Shown here: positions 22,921 to 33,894 of the stretch, one piece after another
How the letters are laid out: each line of letters starts with the position of its first letter
Numbering within the stretch: position 1 is the stretch's first letter
Assembly (NCBI GenBank): GCA_920105625.2
Contig: OV050032.1
Span: 11,740,807 to 11,804,806 of the forward strand
Direction: 5' to 3'
DNA: 64,000 bases
Source: Clusia tigrina
Taxonomy: Eukaryota; Arthropoda; Insecta; Diptera; Clusiidae
Notes under the pieces: model-generated
Database searches by the model: none
What the model saw: only the letters and a program-made list of their open reading frames with translations
Told to the model about the DNA's origin: nothing
Program-made: the position numbers and the translations under genes

Positions 22921-25441
22921 ATTTTTTTTTTTTTAATATCCAAATATTTTATTGCAATCTGTTACATTCAATCACATTCAGCAATATTTAATAACTTAAG
23001 ACTAATTTTTGTATTTACTGTCTTTTATGGACTACACCCAGTGGTGCAGCCATTGCCTATTAGCACAGGAGATCTGTTGTGGATTTTCTCTTCAGTCGGA
23101 TGAAAGTGAAGGGATTGGAAGTGAGTTCCGATATCAGTGGATTTGGGTGGACTAGGAGTCTCAGATTGTGCGAAGTAGAGAGCTTTTTTATTTCTTGAGC
23201 GACTGTAGGAACTTTGAGGTCACGATGGATTTGGTTGTTTGTGACATAATAGGGCGCGTTTACAATCATTCTTAGGGTCTTTGATTGGAATCTTTGAAGT
23301 ATTTCAACATTGGAAGTTGCCGCAGTGCCCCACAGCTGAATACCGTATGTCCAAACTGGTTTTAAAATTGCTGAGTACAAGAGCAATTTGCTATCGATTG
23401 AGACTTTGGAGTTTCGATTCAAGAGCCAGTGTAGATTTCTGAGCTTTATACCGAGTGATTTTCGTTTTGTAAATATATGTGTTTTCCAAGTTAATCTTCT
23501 GTCGAGGTGCATCCCAAGGTATCTAGCCTCATTACATTGGGGTATATTTATGCCGTTGAGTTTAACGGGTGGGCAGGTGTTTCGTTTGAGAGTGAATGTA
23601 ACCTGGACTGATTTTGTTTCGTTCAACTTGATTTTCCATTTTTTTAGCCAGTCAGTAATTTTGTTTAGCCCACTCTGGATTTTAGAGGAAGCTAAGTGTG
23701 GGAGAGTGTCAACAGCTAAGACAGCAGTGTCATCTGCAAAGGTACCTATGGTGACTCCTTCAGCTGATGGTAAGTCGTACGTGTGAAGTAGATAAAGTAT
23801 TGGGCCCATGACACTTCCTTGGGGTACGCCTGCTGAGCTTTCATGGAGCTCAGATTGTTCCTCACCTTGCTTTACGAAAAAATATCTATTTGTAAGATAA
23901 GACTTGATTAACACATAGTAGTTAATGGGGAGTGTAATTTTTATTTTGTAAAGCAAGCCATCGTGCCAAACGCGATCAAATGCTTGCGAGATGCCAAGAA
24001 ACGCTGCTGTACAATATTGTTTATGTTCGAATGCAGTGTGTATATACTCAACAATCCTATGAACCTGTTCGATTGTGCTGTGTTTTTTCCTGAAACCAAA
24101 TTGATGATTTGGAATTAGCTTTCGCTCTTCTATAATTGGGAGTAGTCTTTTCAGGAAAAGGGTTTCCATGAGTTTAGAAGCAATCGGTAACAAGCTAATT
24201 GGGCGATAAGATTCAACTTTATCAGCGCTTTTTCCGGGTTTGAGAATCATTTTTAATTGTGACACTTTCCATTGGGGAGGTATAAAGCCAGATGTTAGTA
24301 CCGCGTTAAATAAGTAGGTAAGATATGTCACTCCTTCTTCTGGAAGTTGTTTTACTATTTTTCCAGTGATAAGGTCGTACCCAGGGGCTTTCTTAATATT
24401 TAGCTTATCAATAGCTGCTTTCACTTCAGATTTGGAAAATTTACGTATGGGTAGGTCCATCTGATGGGTATTACTCAGAACACTTTTCACTTCTTCTGTT
24501 ACACATGCTGGGGGCTCGATTTCCTGTGGAGTAAATACTTTTTTTAAGTGTCGGGCAAATGTGACTGCTCTTTCAAGGTCACTTTTAGCCCATTCGTTAT
24601 TTTCCATTCGTAAAGCGGATTGGAACATTGTGGGTCTCTTTAGATTCCTAGTTGCTTTCCAGAGAGAGTATTCTGTAGCAGCTGTTGCATCGAGATTACT
24701 GAGGTAATGATGGAGTTGGGTGTTTCGTTCGTTATTAAGGATCTCTTTAAGTTCTTTTGTAAGCGCATTTAATTTTTTCTTGTCCTCAGGATGTCTAGTT
24801 TGTTGCCACTTTTTTCTTGCATATCTCTTTTCTCTCAGTTTTTCTTTTATAGGTTTGGAGATGTTCGTTGATTTTCGCTCATTTAGTGTGGGGGTGGAGT
24901 CCCACGCAGCTTGTTGCAGGCAGTTGTTGAAGTGTTCAATAGCCGCAATGATATCTTCTTCAGATTTCAGTGATAGTTTTAAATCAATTGTGGAAGATAC
25001 CATATATCGGAAGCGATTCCAATCAGTTTTGTGATTATGTAAGCTACATTGACTGGGAAGAAGGGCAAGACTGTTGTTAAGCTCGACGAGAACTGGAGAG
25101 TGGTCAGAAGACAGCTCAAAACATGGGCTACCTTTAAGATCACTAAGCATGATACCTTTCGTCACACAGAAGTCAATCAAGTCGGGAATTTTTCTTACAT
25201 CTGTTGGCCAATATGTTGGTGTACCTGAAGAGACAGGGAGTAAATTTAATTTTCCAATGGCCGCATAAAGCTGTCGACCTTTTGGTGTAGTGAGACGGGA
25301 ACCCCAGTATGTGTGCTTTGCGTTATAGTCTCCTCCAGCTAGGAATCTATTGCCAAGGGTCTTAAAGAATTTCTCATACTCCTCCATTTTTATTGTGTGT
25401 TTAGGTGGGCTGTAGACAGCGGAAATTGTAATTGGCCCTAT
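22921..25441 (-). mobile_element. 5'-truncated Jockey-clade non-LTR retrotransposon
   Basis: The element reads on the minus strand, ending in a poly-A (poly-T at 22921-22934 on the plus strand). It begins at about 25441 against AT-rich sequence, so the 5' end (ORF1 and most of the endonuclease start) is missing. Both flanks are the same kind of AT-rich array, meaning the element inserted into it. A target-site duplication cannot be read in such low-complexity flanks. Confidence 0.9.
23060..25441 (-). CDS. Jockey-like endonuclease/reverse transcriptase, partial
   Basis: This encodes the pol protein of a non-LTR element that nicks DNA and copies its own RNA at the target. The frame is open from about 25441 (no start; first Met at 25387) to the stop at 23060, giving 775 residues from that Met. 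Visible parts are the C-terminal half of an EEP endonuclease (GGDYNAKH near residue 20, SSDHSP near 95), a reverse transcriptase with PISLLPIASK, HQFGFRKKHST, GVPQGSVMGPILY and FADD (residues 550-553), and a C-terminal tail. In RT motif A the usual aspartate is glycine: FLGISQAFD, Gly465, codon GGC at 23993-23995. That residue normally binds catalytic metal, so the enzyme is probably inactive although the frame is intact. The clade call is by motif comparison from memory. Confidence 0.9.
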   Translation of the reverse strand: MGPITISAVYSPPKHTIKMEEYEKFFKTLGNRFLAGGDYNAKHTYWGSRLTTPKGRQLYAAIGKLNLLPVSSGTPTYWPTDVRKIPDLIDFCVTKGIMLSDLKGSPCFELSSDHSPVLVELNNSLALLPSQCSLHNHKTDWNRFRYMVSSTIDLKLSLKSEEDIIAAIEHFNNCLQQAAWDSTPTLNERKSTNISKPIKEKLREKRYARKKWQQTRHPEDKKKLNALTKELKEILNNERNTQLHHYLSNLDATAATEYSLWKATRNLKRPTMFQSALRMENNEWAKSDLERAVTFARHLKKVFTPQEIEPPACVTEEVKSVLSNTHQMDLPIRKFSKSEVKAAIDKLNIKKAPGYDLITGKIVKQLPEEGVTYLTYLFNAVLTSGFIPPQWKVSQLKMILKPGKSADKVESYRPISLLPIASKLMETLFLKRLLPIIEERKLIPNHQFGFRKKHSTIEQVHRIVEYIHTAFEHKQYCTAAFLGISQAFDRVWHDGLLYKIKITLPINYYVLIKSYLTNRYFFVKQGEEQSELHESSAGVPQGSVMGPILYLLHTYDLPSAEGVTIGTFADDTAVLAVDTLPHLASSKIQSGLNKITDWLKKWKIKLNETKSVQVTFTLKRNTCPPVKLNGINIPQCNEARYLGMHLDRRLTWKTHIFTKRKSLGIKLRNLHWLLNRNSKVSIDSKLLLYSAILKPVWTYGIQLWGTAATSNVEILQRFQSKTLRMIVNAPYYVTNNQIHRDLKVPTVAQEIKKLSTSHNLRLLVHPNPLISELTSNPFTFIRLKRKSTTDLLC

Positions 25442-25497
25442 TTATTTATAATAATTTATTTATTTATATTTATTTACATTCTTATATATATATATTT

Positions 25498-25589
<92 letters not shown>
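25442..25589. repeat. AT-rich flank and (TA)n microsatellite
   Basis: TTTATTTATA-type sequence continues the array seen at 22085-22920 and runs into a pure TA tract at about 25502-25589. Confidence 0.95.
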
Positions 25590-25592
<3 letters not shown>

Positions 25593-27536
25593 AATAATTT
25601 TTTTTTTAAGTAAGTTGCACCATTCCAATCACCATCGTTCTGATACACTGATTCTATGCAATTAGTAGAAAGCACAGAATTAATCCACTGGTCCCTAAGT
25701 ATGCGTGGTAGCCCAGCTAGCACCCATCTCCAAAAGTATATACCACAATGAATAAATTGTTAAATTGTATGACATAGTCAAAGGATTAAGCAAATTTTAA
25801 CTTGAAGCATCACATGTAAGTTCTCACTTACTTCAGAAACTGGAGTAATTTCTTGCAGATGCTCTATATTCGATCACAGAACTTTACACCACATTCTCAT
25901 AGTATTACCGGTGGCGAGTTTATTGCGGAGTGGCTGAGTAGAACGGATTATTTCTTTGAACTGAAACGATCGATCCTCACGCACTGGATATGTAATGATT
26001 TGCCCTCCCAAACAGATACTTATCTAATATAAAGGAACGTGGACTTTGCCTACTTGGTATTGATTTGGTAGAATCATTGGAATAATTGGTTTTGGCGTGA
26101 AAGAATTATATGCACTTTCATTCCATCATCGATTTTTGTGTACCACTTGAAGAAGTTTAAATGATAAACTTTACAAAGATAAACTCACAAAAGATGTGAG
26201 CGAAGTCAGATGAATGCCATTAAGAAATCCACACATCTATATTGGAAAATCATTTAATAATTCCTACTCGTTACTTGAATATTTATATATGTAGATCTAG
26301 CTCCAATAAACTCAGATCGTATTCAGATTGCACTTAAATTTCTGGCGATATTTTTGCTGAACTAGATGGGCGTGCATTTCCATTTCTTTATAGGTTATTT
26401 TCTTCCATTTGAAAATGCAATTCCTTGAATTCAAAATATTGTCTTCAATTTAGAGAAATGTTTACTGTGTTTTCTTAAGTTTATTCCAGTTATATACGCG
26501 TAGAAAACTTTCCACAATGCTAAAAAATTGTTACCATTCTGTGCACTCGATCCACTGCAATTGAAGAACAGACTATATTATATTTAAAGGTGATCTTTCT
26601 TCTCATTTCTTGTAGATATTTACTTGCTGCGAGAGAAAATTGTTTATATTACGTGTTGCAGACATCAAAAGACAGTTGTATATTCCATTCAAAATCCACA
26701 TAATTAAATAATTATATATTTTTTTGTATATAAGTTATATTCTAAGTTATATTACCAGTATAACTGCAGTATGAATGTAGACAATTTCGTAGTTTCTTAT
26801 CTGATGAGAAGCGACTATTTGACTATTTTTCTGACGTTTGAGAAGCCGGCTCCCACAGTTGTACAATTACATACAATCTACTCTTATCTGTGAGTACAGA
26901 TGTTCATGTTAAACATAGGGTACTCGTATCTGGTGCACGAATATACCCAAGCATTCACATAGTTCCTAAATGGGCGCATACAGGGCCCTCATATATTTTT
27001 CCTTACACACACATACTTCAGCCCCTTCGTTACATTTCGCTTCTATAGCGAGCGCAGGGGCTTAGAACCTCAAAACAAATCTATAAAAAAAACCTTTCGC
27101 AGCGTGCTTAGAAGTGCCTGCGAGCCAAATCCAATACGGCCGCATTGCAATTGGAACCGAATCACGAACTGCTAATAAAATCTGATTGCATGTGTGGCTG
27201 CTGCAGACAGGAGGCGTATAAGTAACATTCGCGCATTCCGCTGCTAATTAACTCGGAAATATAAAAGCGAAGCGATTCTGTCCAAACGATTTTATGACTT
27301 TATTTGAGGTGCATAATTTGGCGTTGTAAATCTGCTGCAAGAAGAACTAGCCAGGAATTTCTGGCATTCGCAATCTGAATCAAAATCGGCAACATAACAA
27401 TTTTACACGTACGGGCAGGCATATATGCCGCGCTTCACAAAAATCTATTGAAACCATCTGAACTTCAGCTCACGACCATAAAAAAGTGCAATCCACATTT
27501 GTGTAGATGTGGGAAGTACATATGAGTGTGTGAGTT
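25590..27536. other. Spacer, no gene supported
   Basis: AT-rich with no recognisable coding sequence, apart from the diverged repeat copy listed separately at 26250-26325. Confidence 0.45.
26250..26325. repeat. Dispersed repeat copy A' (pair with 16170-16245)
   Basis: The words aataattcctactcgtta and tctagctccaataaactc match the copy at 16170-16245. Neighbouring sequence is only weakly similar, so the boundaries are uncertain. Confidence 0.6.
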
Positions 27537-27554
27537 GGTGTGTGTGTGTGAGTT

Positions 27555-27627
<73 letters not shown>
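27537..27627. repeat. (TG)n microsatellite
   Basis: A TG run with one interruption (agttgg at about 27551). It accounts for the His-Thr and Cys-Val frames here. Confidence 0.97.
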
Positions 27628-27639
27628 ATGCCTACATGC

Positions 27640-28447
27640 TCGTATTCGTTGTGAAATGAAGTGCAGCTTGCAGTCGGCAACAGGCAAACGGGCAGCTCTT
27701 CATTGCGCATGCGCAACGCACAAGTCGCAAATGCCAGTGCAAACCTAATGAAGTGAAATTTTTCTGTGGATGCTGCAAATACTTTAAAAACACTTTTAAA
27801 AGGTGAGATTGATTTTTATAATAATGCCACATGGTTTTTTTCCTGGTGTTTGCTTTTGCTTTTGCTCTTTCTTTTAATGTTTTTGTTGTTGTTATTTCAA
27901 AAGAATTATTTAAAGTTATTGTAAATGGATTGAGTAAAATTCCAGTTAGCCAAACTGTGACTAATACAATGAAAGTGTGTTTGAACTTTCATCAGCGAAG
28001 CTAGACGTTTTTGGAGAGCTACTTAGGTGGTTCCCGCTTGTCACACCCACTTCTTAGTACAATAGAAGCTACGTTCGATTCATCAGTAAACAATTTGTAA
28101 GGGAATGCAATAAAATAGAGGACCGGGGTAGCTTAGCTTAGTGAGTTAAGATCGGGCCGCTTATTTGATTTAGCGACTTAGAACTGTAATGCTGAGTCGA
28201 CGTTCTGACAGCGACTTTTTTATGTTCAAATAAACATTGAGTTGCAACATTCCATTGCTTTATTGGCAAATTTTGAACAAATTTGAGCGTAGGCCGTTTG
28301 GGAAGTCGATAAATTTAAACCTTTCTACATATGGAGCTAGACACCTCATTTCTAATTTGTTTGTAAATTGCATTTGAAGCTGTGAAGGGAAAGACGAAAA
28401 TTTCAATTGTTCTTCTAGTTTATGAATGACCTAGATGATCATTCATG
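27640..28447. other. Spacer, no gene supported
   Basis: Nothing recognisable. A tRNA-like word (GGGGTAGCTTAGCTTAGTGA at about 28123) has no B box partner. Confidence 0.45.
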
Positions 28448-28865
28448 AACTGGCTATGACCTCCTTACAACTGAACTGATGCAGCAGTGGCCCCATCGAG
28501 TCAAGGCGATAATGAATGTTTGTTTGAGTTTAAAGTATGTCCCTTGCTATTGGAAAGTTGCCAAAGTAATAATGAAGCCGAAGGTAGTATAGGATGCCTC
28601 TGAAGCGGCATCTTAAGGACCCGTCTCACTTCTGCCCATTACTACGGCAAAATTGTGTGAAAAATGTTAATCAGTACGCTGAAGTGATGCATTGAAAGTG
28701 AAGGCATGATTCTATCTCATAAATTTGGATTCAGGGAAAAACCCTCAACCGTAGAACAGGTTCTTAGAAAAACCGACATTATTGGCAAAACCCTACAAGA
28801 CAAAATAGTATGACTGGCTCTATCTTTAAACGAATGACCTATGACCAGGTGATACTTTCATCTAA
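28448..28865 (+). pseudogene. Decayed Jockey-clade reverse transcriptase fragment
   Basis: Reading + strand frames in turn gives GYDLLTTELMQQWP, then YVPCYWKVAKVIMKPK. After a frame break come VSLLPITTAKLCEKM-like and HKFGFREKPSTVEQV. These match, in order, the middle of the reverse transcriptase in the element at 23060-25441 (GYDLITGKIV, WKVSQLKMILKPGK, PISLLPIASKLMETL, HQFGFRKKHSTIEQV). Stops and frameshifts interrupt it (for example tag at about 28588), the catalytic motifs are absent and both ends are missing. It is a diverged relative, not a copy of the same insertion. Confidence 0.8.
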
Positions 28866-29189
28866 TTGTTATAATGTTTTTCAAGATGTGGAAGATCTGA
28901 GTTTCTGTGGACATAAAGAGCCTAATCACATTCGTTCAGAGTACAGCGACGTATAATTCCAATGCACCGATCTGGACCTAAGTGCACCTGCAGGCAGCTA
29001 GTACTAACTAACTCAAAAGCCGTTTTCGCCGGACCTTCTTCATCCATACGATGACCATGACCCATAATTCGTATTAAGTTGAACAAATTGCCACACGGAA
29101 TCAAACTAGATATAAATAATACGATAATGATGTACGAGCATGTAAGCAACGCAAAAATTTCCAAAATTCCAAATTCAATGCATTCTAAA

Positions 29190-29930
29190 GGGAGCCACGC
29201 ACGCCCACACGCCCACACGCCTCCGAATAGCAGCATTGTATTTCTGTGTTTAGCGACTGGGGTCTCCGTTTCAACAGCGAGTAACTTGGGTAAAGAGGCA
29301 CGCACGCCCACACGCCTCCGAATAGCAGCATTGTATTTCTGTGTTTAGCGACTGGGGTCTCCGTTTCAACAGCGAGTAACTGGGGTAAAGAGGCACGCAC
29401 GCCCAACGCCCACACGCCTCCGAATAGCAGCATTGTATTTCTGTGTTTAGCGACTGGGGTCTCCGTTTCAACAGCGAGTAACTGGCGTAAAGAGGCACGC
29501 ACGCCCACACGCCCACACGCCCACACGCCCTTACGCCTCCGAATAGCAGCATTGTATTTCTGTGTTTAGCGACTGGGGTCTCCGTTTCAACAGCGAGTAA
29601 CTGGGGTAAAGAGGCACGCACACCCACACGCCCACACGCCTCCGAATAGCAGCATTGTATTTCTGTGTTTAGCGACTGGGGTCTCCGTTTCAACAGCGAG
29701 TAACTGGGGTAAAGAGGCACGCACACCCACACGCCCACACGCCTCCGAATAGCAGCATTGTATTTCTGTGTTTAGCGACTGGGGTCTCCGTTTCAACAGC
29801 GAGTAACTGGGGTAAAGAGGCACGCACGCCCACACGCCCTTACGCCTCCGAATAGCAGCATTGTATTTCTGTGTTTAGCGACTGGGGTCTCCGTTTCAAC
29901 AGCGAGTAACTGGGGTAAAGAGTCGTCAAT
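29190..29930. repeat. ~100-bp minisatellite, seven copies
   Basis: The core words cctccgaatagcagcattgt and ctccgtttcaacagcgagta recur seven times, with core starts at about 29219, 29313, 29415, 29535, 29638, 29741 and 29843. Spacing varies from about 94 to 120 bp because a GCCCACAC/CCCACACG spacer is repeated one to four times between cores. The cores are almost identical, which implies recent expansion or homogenisation. Open frames on the minus strand switch with spacer length and have no family resemblance. Confidence 0.95.
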
Positions 29931-31735
29931 CAGAAGTACACCGGAACATACGCCGATGCAGATAAGCTAAGGCGGTGTTCCACCATTTGGCCTGGAGCAC
30001 GCTGCGCAATGAGAGGAAAGGCGGCCAATGCGAATATTGATTTTTGCTTTTGTTTCTGCTTTATTATTTACTCGCAAGTGCGTTGTGCATTGAATGCAAA
30101 TTTGTGCTCTTCGTTTCGAGTGATTGCTTTGAAATGGACGCACGCGCGTTTACTCCACCATTCATTGCACGCCGCCACTTCGGCCGCTTACAAGTGAAGC
30201 GTTTAATTAGCATGCGACAATTTGAGTTGTTTTGTACCACTTTGCCGGCTACTGTTTAAGCGTGTTAAATCTGAACGGCGTTTTCACTTTTAGCCTCGCG
30301 CAAACGCACACGCACATACACACGCGCACGCACGCTCGTACACATTCATGCATACTTCATTTTTATTTGCGGCACTACGCTGTGCTGTCATTTATTTGGT
30401 AATGATGGCCGCCCCTCTGCGGATGTACCGCTTCATTGCGGGCAATGCCAAAAATAATAAAATAAAAAAATTAACTGAAATTTGAAGTAATGTGATTTTA
30501 TAGCAGAGTGTCAACTTTCTCGTGAGATTTACGCTGGTTTAATTAAAAAAAGTGATAAAATATGCAAATAAAAAATGAAACGAAATGCCAAGAGTGCAAA
30601 AGTGCAAGCGTTAAAGTGTTAAACTACAAAGCAAACATTAAATATTACAAAGCCATCAATTGCACGTGAGATACTCGTACTTCCTGTACTCCGATGTGTG
30701 TACGTGATTGGTGATGACGGTGCTGCTCTACGGCTTGGAAGAAGGCGATTGTTAGCGTGAGATGCGTTTGAGTGGCAAGACGCTGGCACCAGCTCCAACA
30801 CAATTTCCATGTGGGCGGCAATTCATTTTCTCTTCTCACTAAAAGCACTCAACTGCATCAGAGACTTCCCCGGCGAACATTTTATGAGTACACAAAATGG
30901 GCTGGTACAAAATGTGAGTGTCCCATAATTTCGATCTGTGCAATAACTTATATACCCTTCTGCGAATTTAGCATTTAAATTTCCAGTTCATCTCGATCTT
31001 GTGATCGTGGACTTTTTTGTATTACAATTTTTACTAAAAAATTAACTTCTCTTCCGTCATTTCAATATCGTTTTCGGTGCCAGGGATAGACAATAGCCAT
31101 ATAGACAGTTTGCGTATTTGTTGACCCAATTTTAGCTAAAACTACGAGTATATAACGCAATTATCGATATTCATGAAATTTTGAGCTATATTCTTCTCAA
31201 GAAGTGTAAACGATAAGCACGTAAACGGACACCGTATCGGCACCAGTCTGAATCCCTATGGGAAACCACAACATTTCTTTCCTGAATCCAATCAGCACTC
31301 ATATTATGAATAGAATCATTTCGCGAAACGACTTGAGTTTCGAAAGTCATTATTTTGCGCATTCAACGGCCTTCAACAAGAGGCCTATTACTCTTGGTAT
31401 ATTGTATCGACACAAAGAGTTCCCAAGTCGATATCATTAAGCAAAGACAGTGTCAATTGAAGGCGACAGCCTTAATTTGCACCGCTGAAACTTTTCGCAT
31501 CGGGAGTGGCAGGCAAAGCTATCATTTATATCAAAGCCACTGAGGTGGGAAGATAGTGAGACGGGACGCCACCCCATACACAAAGCCACCAATCAATCAA
31601 ATCAGTTGCACATTTTTGGTTGCGGTGTGAGTGTGTAGAAACATGAGACACAGCTGTGATCACCAGCGGCAGATTTGTCCCCTGGAAACACCGATTTGAG
31701 AACACAGTTGTTTGGGGCAAATAGACAGATAGATA
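29931..31735. other. Spacer, no gene supported
   Basis: Includes an ACGCACAC-rich tract at about 30299-30345. Open frames are short and domain-free. Confidence 0.45.
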
Positions 31736-31850
31736 GATAGAAGTGCGGTAGGCCGGAGAGCCGCCAAAGAAAGAGCTCTCCAAGCACTTAGCCATTGATG
31801 CCCATTGTACTGTAAGCCTGGAAAATTGTCTGGGCGAAGGGGGCAAATAC
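31724..31850 (-). repeat. Dispersed repeat, family C copy 1
   Basis: The reverse complement shares acaatgggcatcaat, gtgcttggaga, cggc.ctccggcctacc-like and cacttctatctatctat with the plus strand at 54000-54125 in a Culd intron. The TAGA/TATC run is part of the shared unit. The family is unknown. Confidence 0.75.
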
Positions 31851-32169
31851 TGCTTAGTATAAACCTGCAACTCCCGCACAGGTAGCCTCACCACTTCTCT
31901 AGTGACAAATTTACGTTTTTTGCAATAACTGTACGTGTGTGTACCAGATGCAAAGCTTTGGTGTGCATACGTATGTGTGTATGTGTGTGTGTGTGCTGCA
32001 AGCAAATATAGCACTAATCCACAACAGCCATCAATATGAGTGATTCGACTCACTCACTGACTACACATGTAGCAGTGTGTAAATGTCTACACCCGCATTC
32101 CAATTCCAGAGAACACCTCTTTGTAGTGCTCAATACAAGTGTCTGGGATGTTCAAATTTACAGGCGTGC

Positions 32170-32420
32170 CCATCTCCGAGCAGGGTAAATATATTTGTAT
32201 GGCTTCCCAGCAGGAAAGGCGTTCATCCTCAGAGTACTCCCACCGCTGCTTTCAAGGGGCACTTTTCATTGCTTCCTGGAATAATCACTTTGTTGGCCTT
32301 TTTACAGAGGCATGCTTGTGCCCCAGAGGAGTACTCTCTGCGAAAACTCCATTTACAATTTTTTGGAAGCATTATAAGACTGCTCTTACTCAACACAAAA
32401 GTCTGACAAGGCGAGATCCC
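32170..32420 (+). repeat. Dispersed repeat related to 1780-2130
   Basis: cagcaggaaagg, tcatcctcagagtactcc, cttcctggaataatcac and tttgttggcctttttacag align with the copy near 1.8-2.1 kb. Here the 36-bp minisatellite is absent and a single unrelated ~30-bp segment takes its place. This copy probably represents the unexpanded form. Confidence 0.8.
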
Positions 32421-32429
32421 CCAAAAATG

Positions 32430-33655
32430 GTTCTAATGCGAGGCGTAATCTTTATAATCAGGACAAATATGACTTTCTTTTTGGCAAATATTGACCTCTG
32501 CTATTTGTTATCACCTTTTCATTGATTGCAATTAATGTGTGTTTGTTCTGGAGTGTTTTTTTTTTACTTATTATTTAATTTTTGTCTCTTGTAAAATCAA
32601 ATTCAAAATTTTCACCGCACGGCTTAAATCTGTCATGATGAATTTCAATTGTTTCGTTAGCATGTTTGCCTCTTTAGCACAATATTATTTCGGTTCATTT
32701 GGCAATAGTTTTGCGATACTTTCAATTCGACTGACTTCAATTACGAGTATTTTTCTTTTCATTGTTTTTTTTCTTCCTTTTTTTGCTACTTGATAAGTTT
32801 TTTGTTGCTTTTTTTGTTTTTTTTAGTGTTTGTGTCGTTGGGTCTTTTGTGTGTTGCTGTATTTGAGCAGGCGGATGCCTTTCTATTTACATAGGCGTCA
32901 GTGGCATTTGGCCGGCGGCCATACTGGATGACAGCGGCGGGCGGGCACAGCCACTTGTAGAAGGTATGCATGTATGACAGCCAGGCCAGCTCGGAGGCAA
33001 CAGTGGCCTGCAGGCAACGAACGCTATTGTTGGCAGCTGAATTAGCATTAGCAGCTGCCACTCTTCCGCAAGACGCTGTGCTTATTATAAGCCCGTGCCC
33101 AACTAAATCGATGGTGGCACGATGAAATGTTGTGAAAGCGACTTCTGGTTTCTGGCTGCTGAATGCTCGCTGGTCGCTGATCGCTTCTGTTGTCGACTGC
33201 CTCTACATACTCGTATGTACATTATTTTGCAATCGTCGTTCATTGAGAATTAATAAATTTACATACATTTTTTTTTTTCCAATCACATAAGTACTTACCG
33301 CTTTTTTAGCACATCTCTGTGTGCGCATGTGTGTGTACAAATGTACCTGAAGTGGGGTTTTCAAGCACGCACTGACCCACAATTCAATTCATACATACTC
33401 CATACTTACGTGGGCAGCACCTAGTCTCGTTCTGATAATTTTTACTTAGGTGCATACCCACACCCAATGAGCATTTAAGTGCTTAAGTGAGCTTTGCCGA
33501 AGAAGGCTGTCACTCTAACCTTACCTAAGCTAACGCCGTTCCCAGTAGTAAATGATATCATCATTTCAGCGATGTCCAGCTAGTAAAGGAATAATCACTT
33601 TCCGCACATTACAATAAATACCAGATTTCCAAATATTTTGTCTAAATGCCTATGA
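32430..33655. other. Spacer, no gene supported
   Basis: T-rich segments occur at 32555-32830. A GC-richer patch at 32900-33060 gives an Ala/Asn-rich minus-strand frame that is not family-like. Confidence 0.45.
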
Positions 33656-33659
33656 GATG

Positions 33660-33870
33660 CTTTATTTCCGCCTACGTTGATTTCGGCCCCACTTTTGTGT
33701 ACCCATCTGGGTGATTTTGTAGTCGGCCACTATGCTGTGACTTCTAAAGCGAGTAATGAGAATTTCAACTGGGTAGGAACTGTGAGAATTATGTCCTGTC
33801 ATATAATTCGTTGAATATACATATGTACAAAGATTTGCTAGCCTGGGAATCTCAGGGGCTGTAAGCAACG
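33660..33870 (+). mobile_element. Headless SINE body (type 2)
   Basis: The words gagaatttcaactggg, aactgtgagaattatgtcctg, and attcgttgaatatac match the 3' half of the SINE at 35182-35407. The tRNA-like head is not present. It abuts the 5' end of the LINE fragment that starts at about 33895. Confidence 0.65.
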
Positions 33871-33894
33871 CGCCTCAAGAAGGCTTAAACATAT

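Noticed and set aside
28123..28200. Possible tRNA or SINE head (GGGGTAGCTTAGCTTAGTGA)
   Set aside because: No B box and no cloverleaf pairing.
29185..29835. Minus-strand frames of 80-155 codons with repeated YSLLKRRPQSLN-like blocks
   Set aside because: They follow the minisatellite, change frame with spacer length and lack any start or domain.
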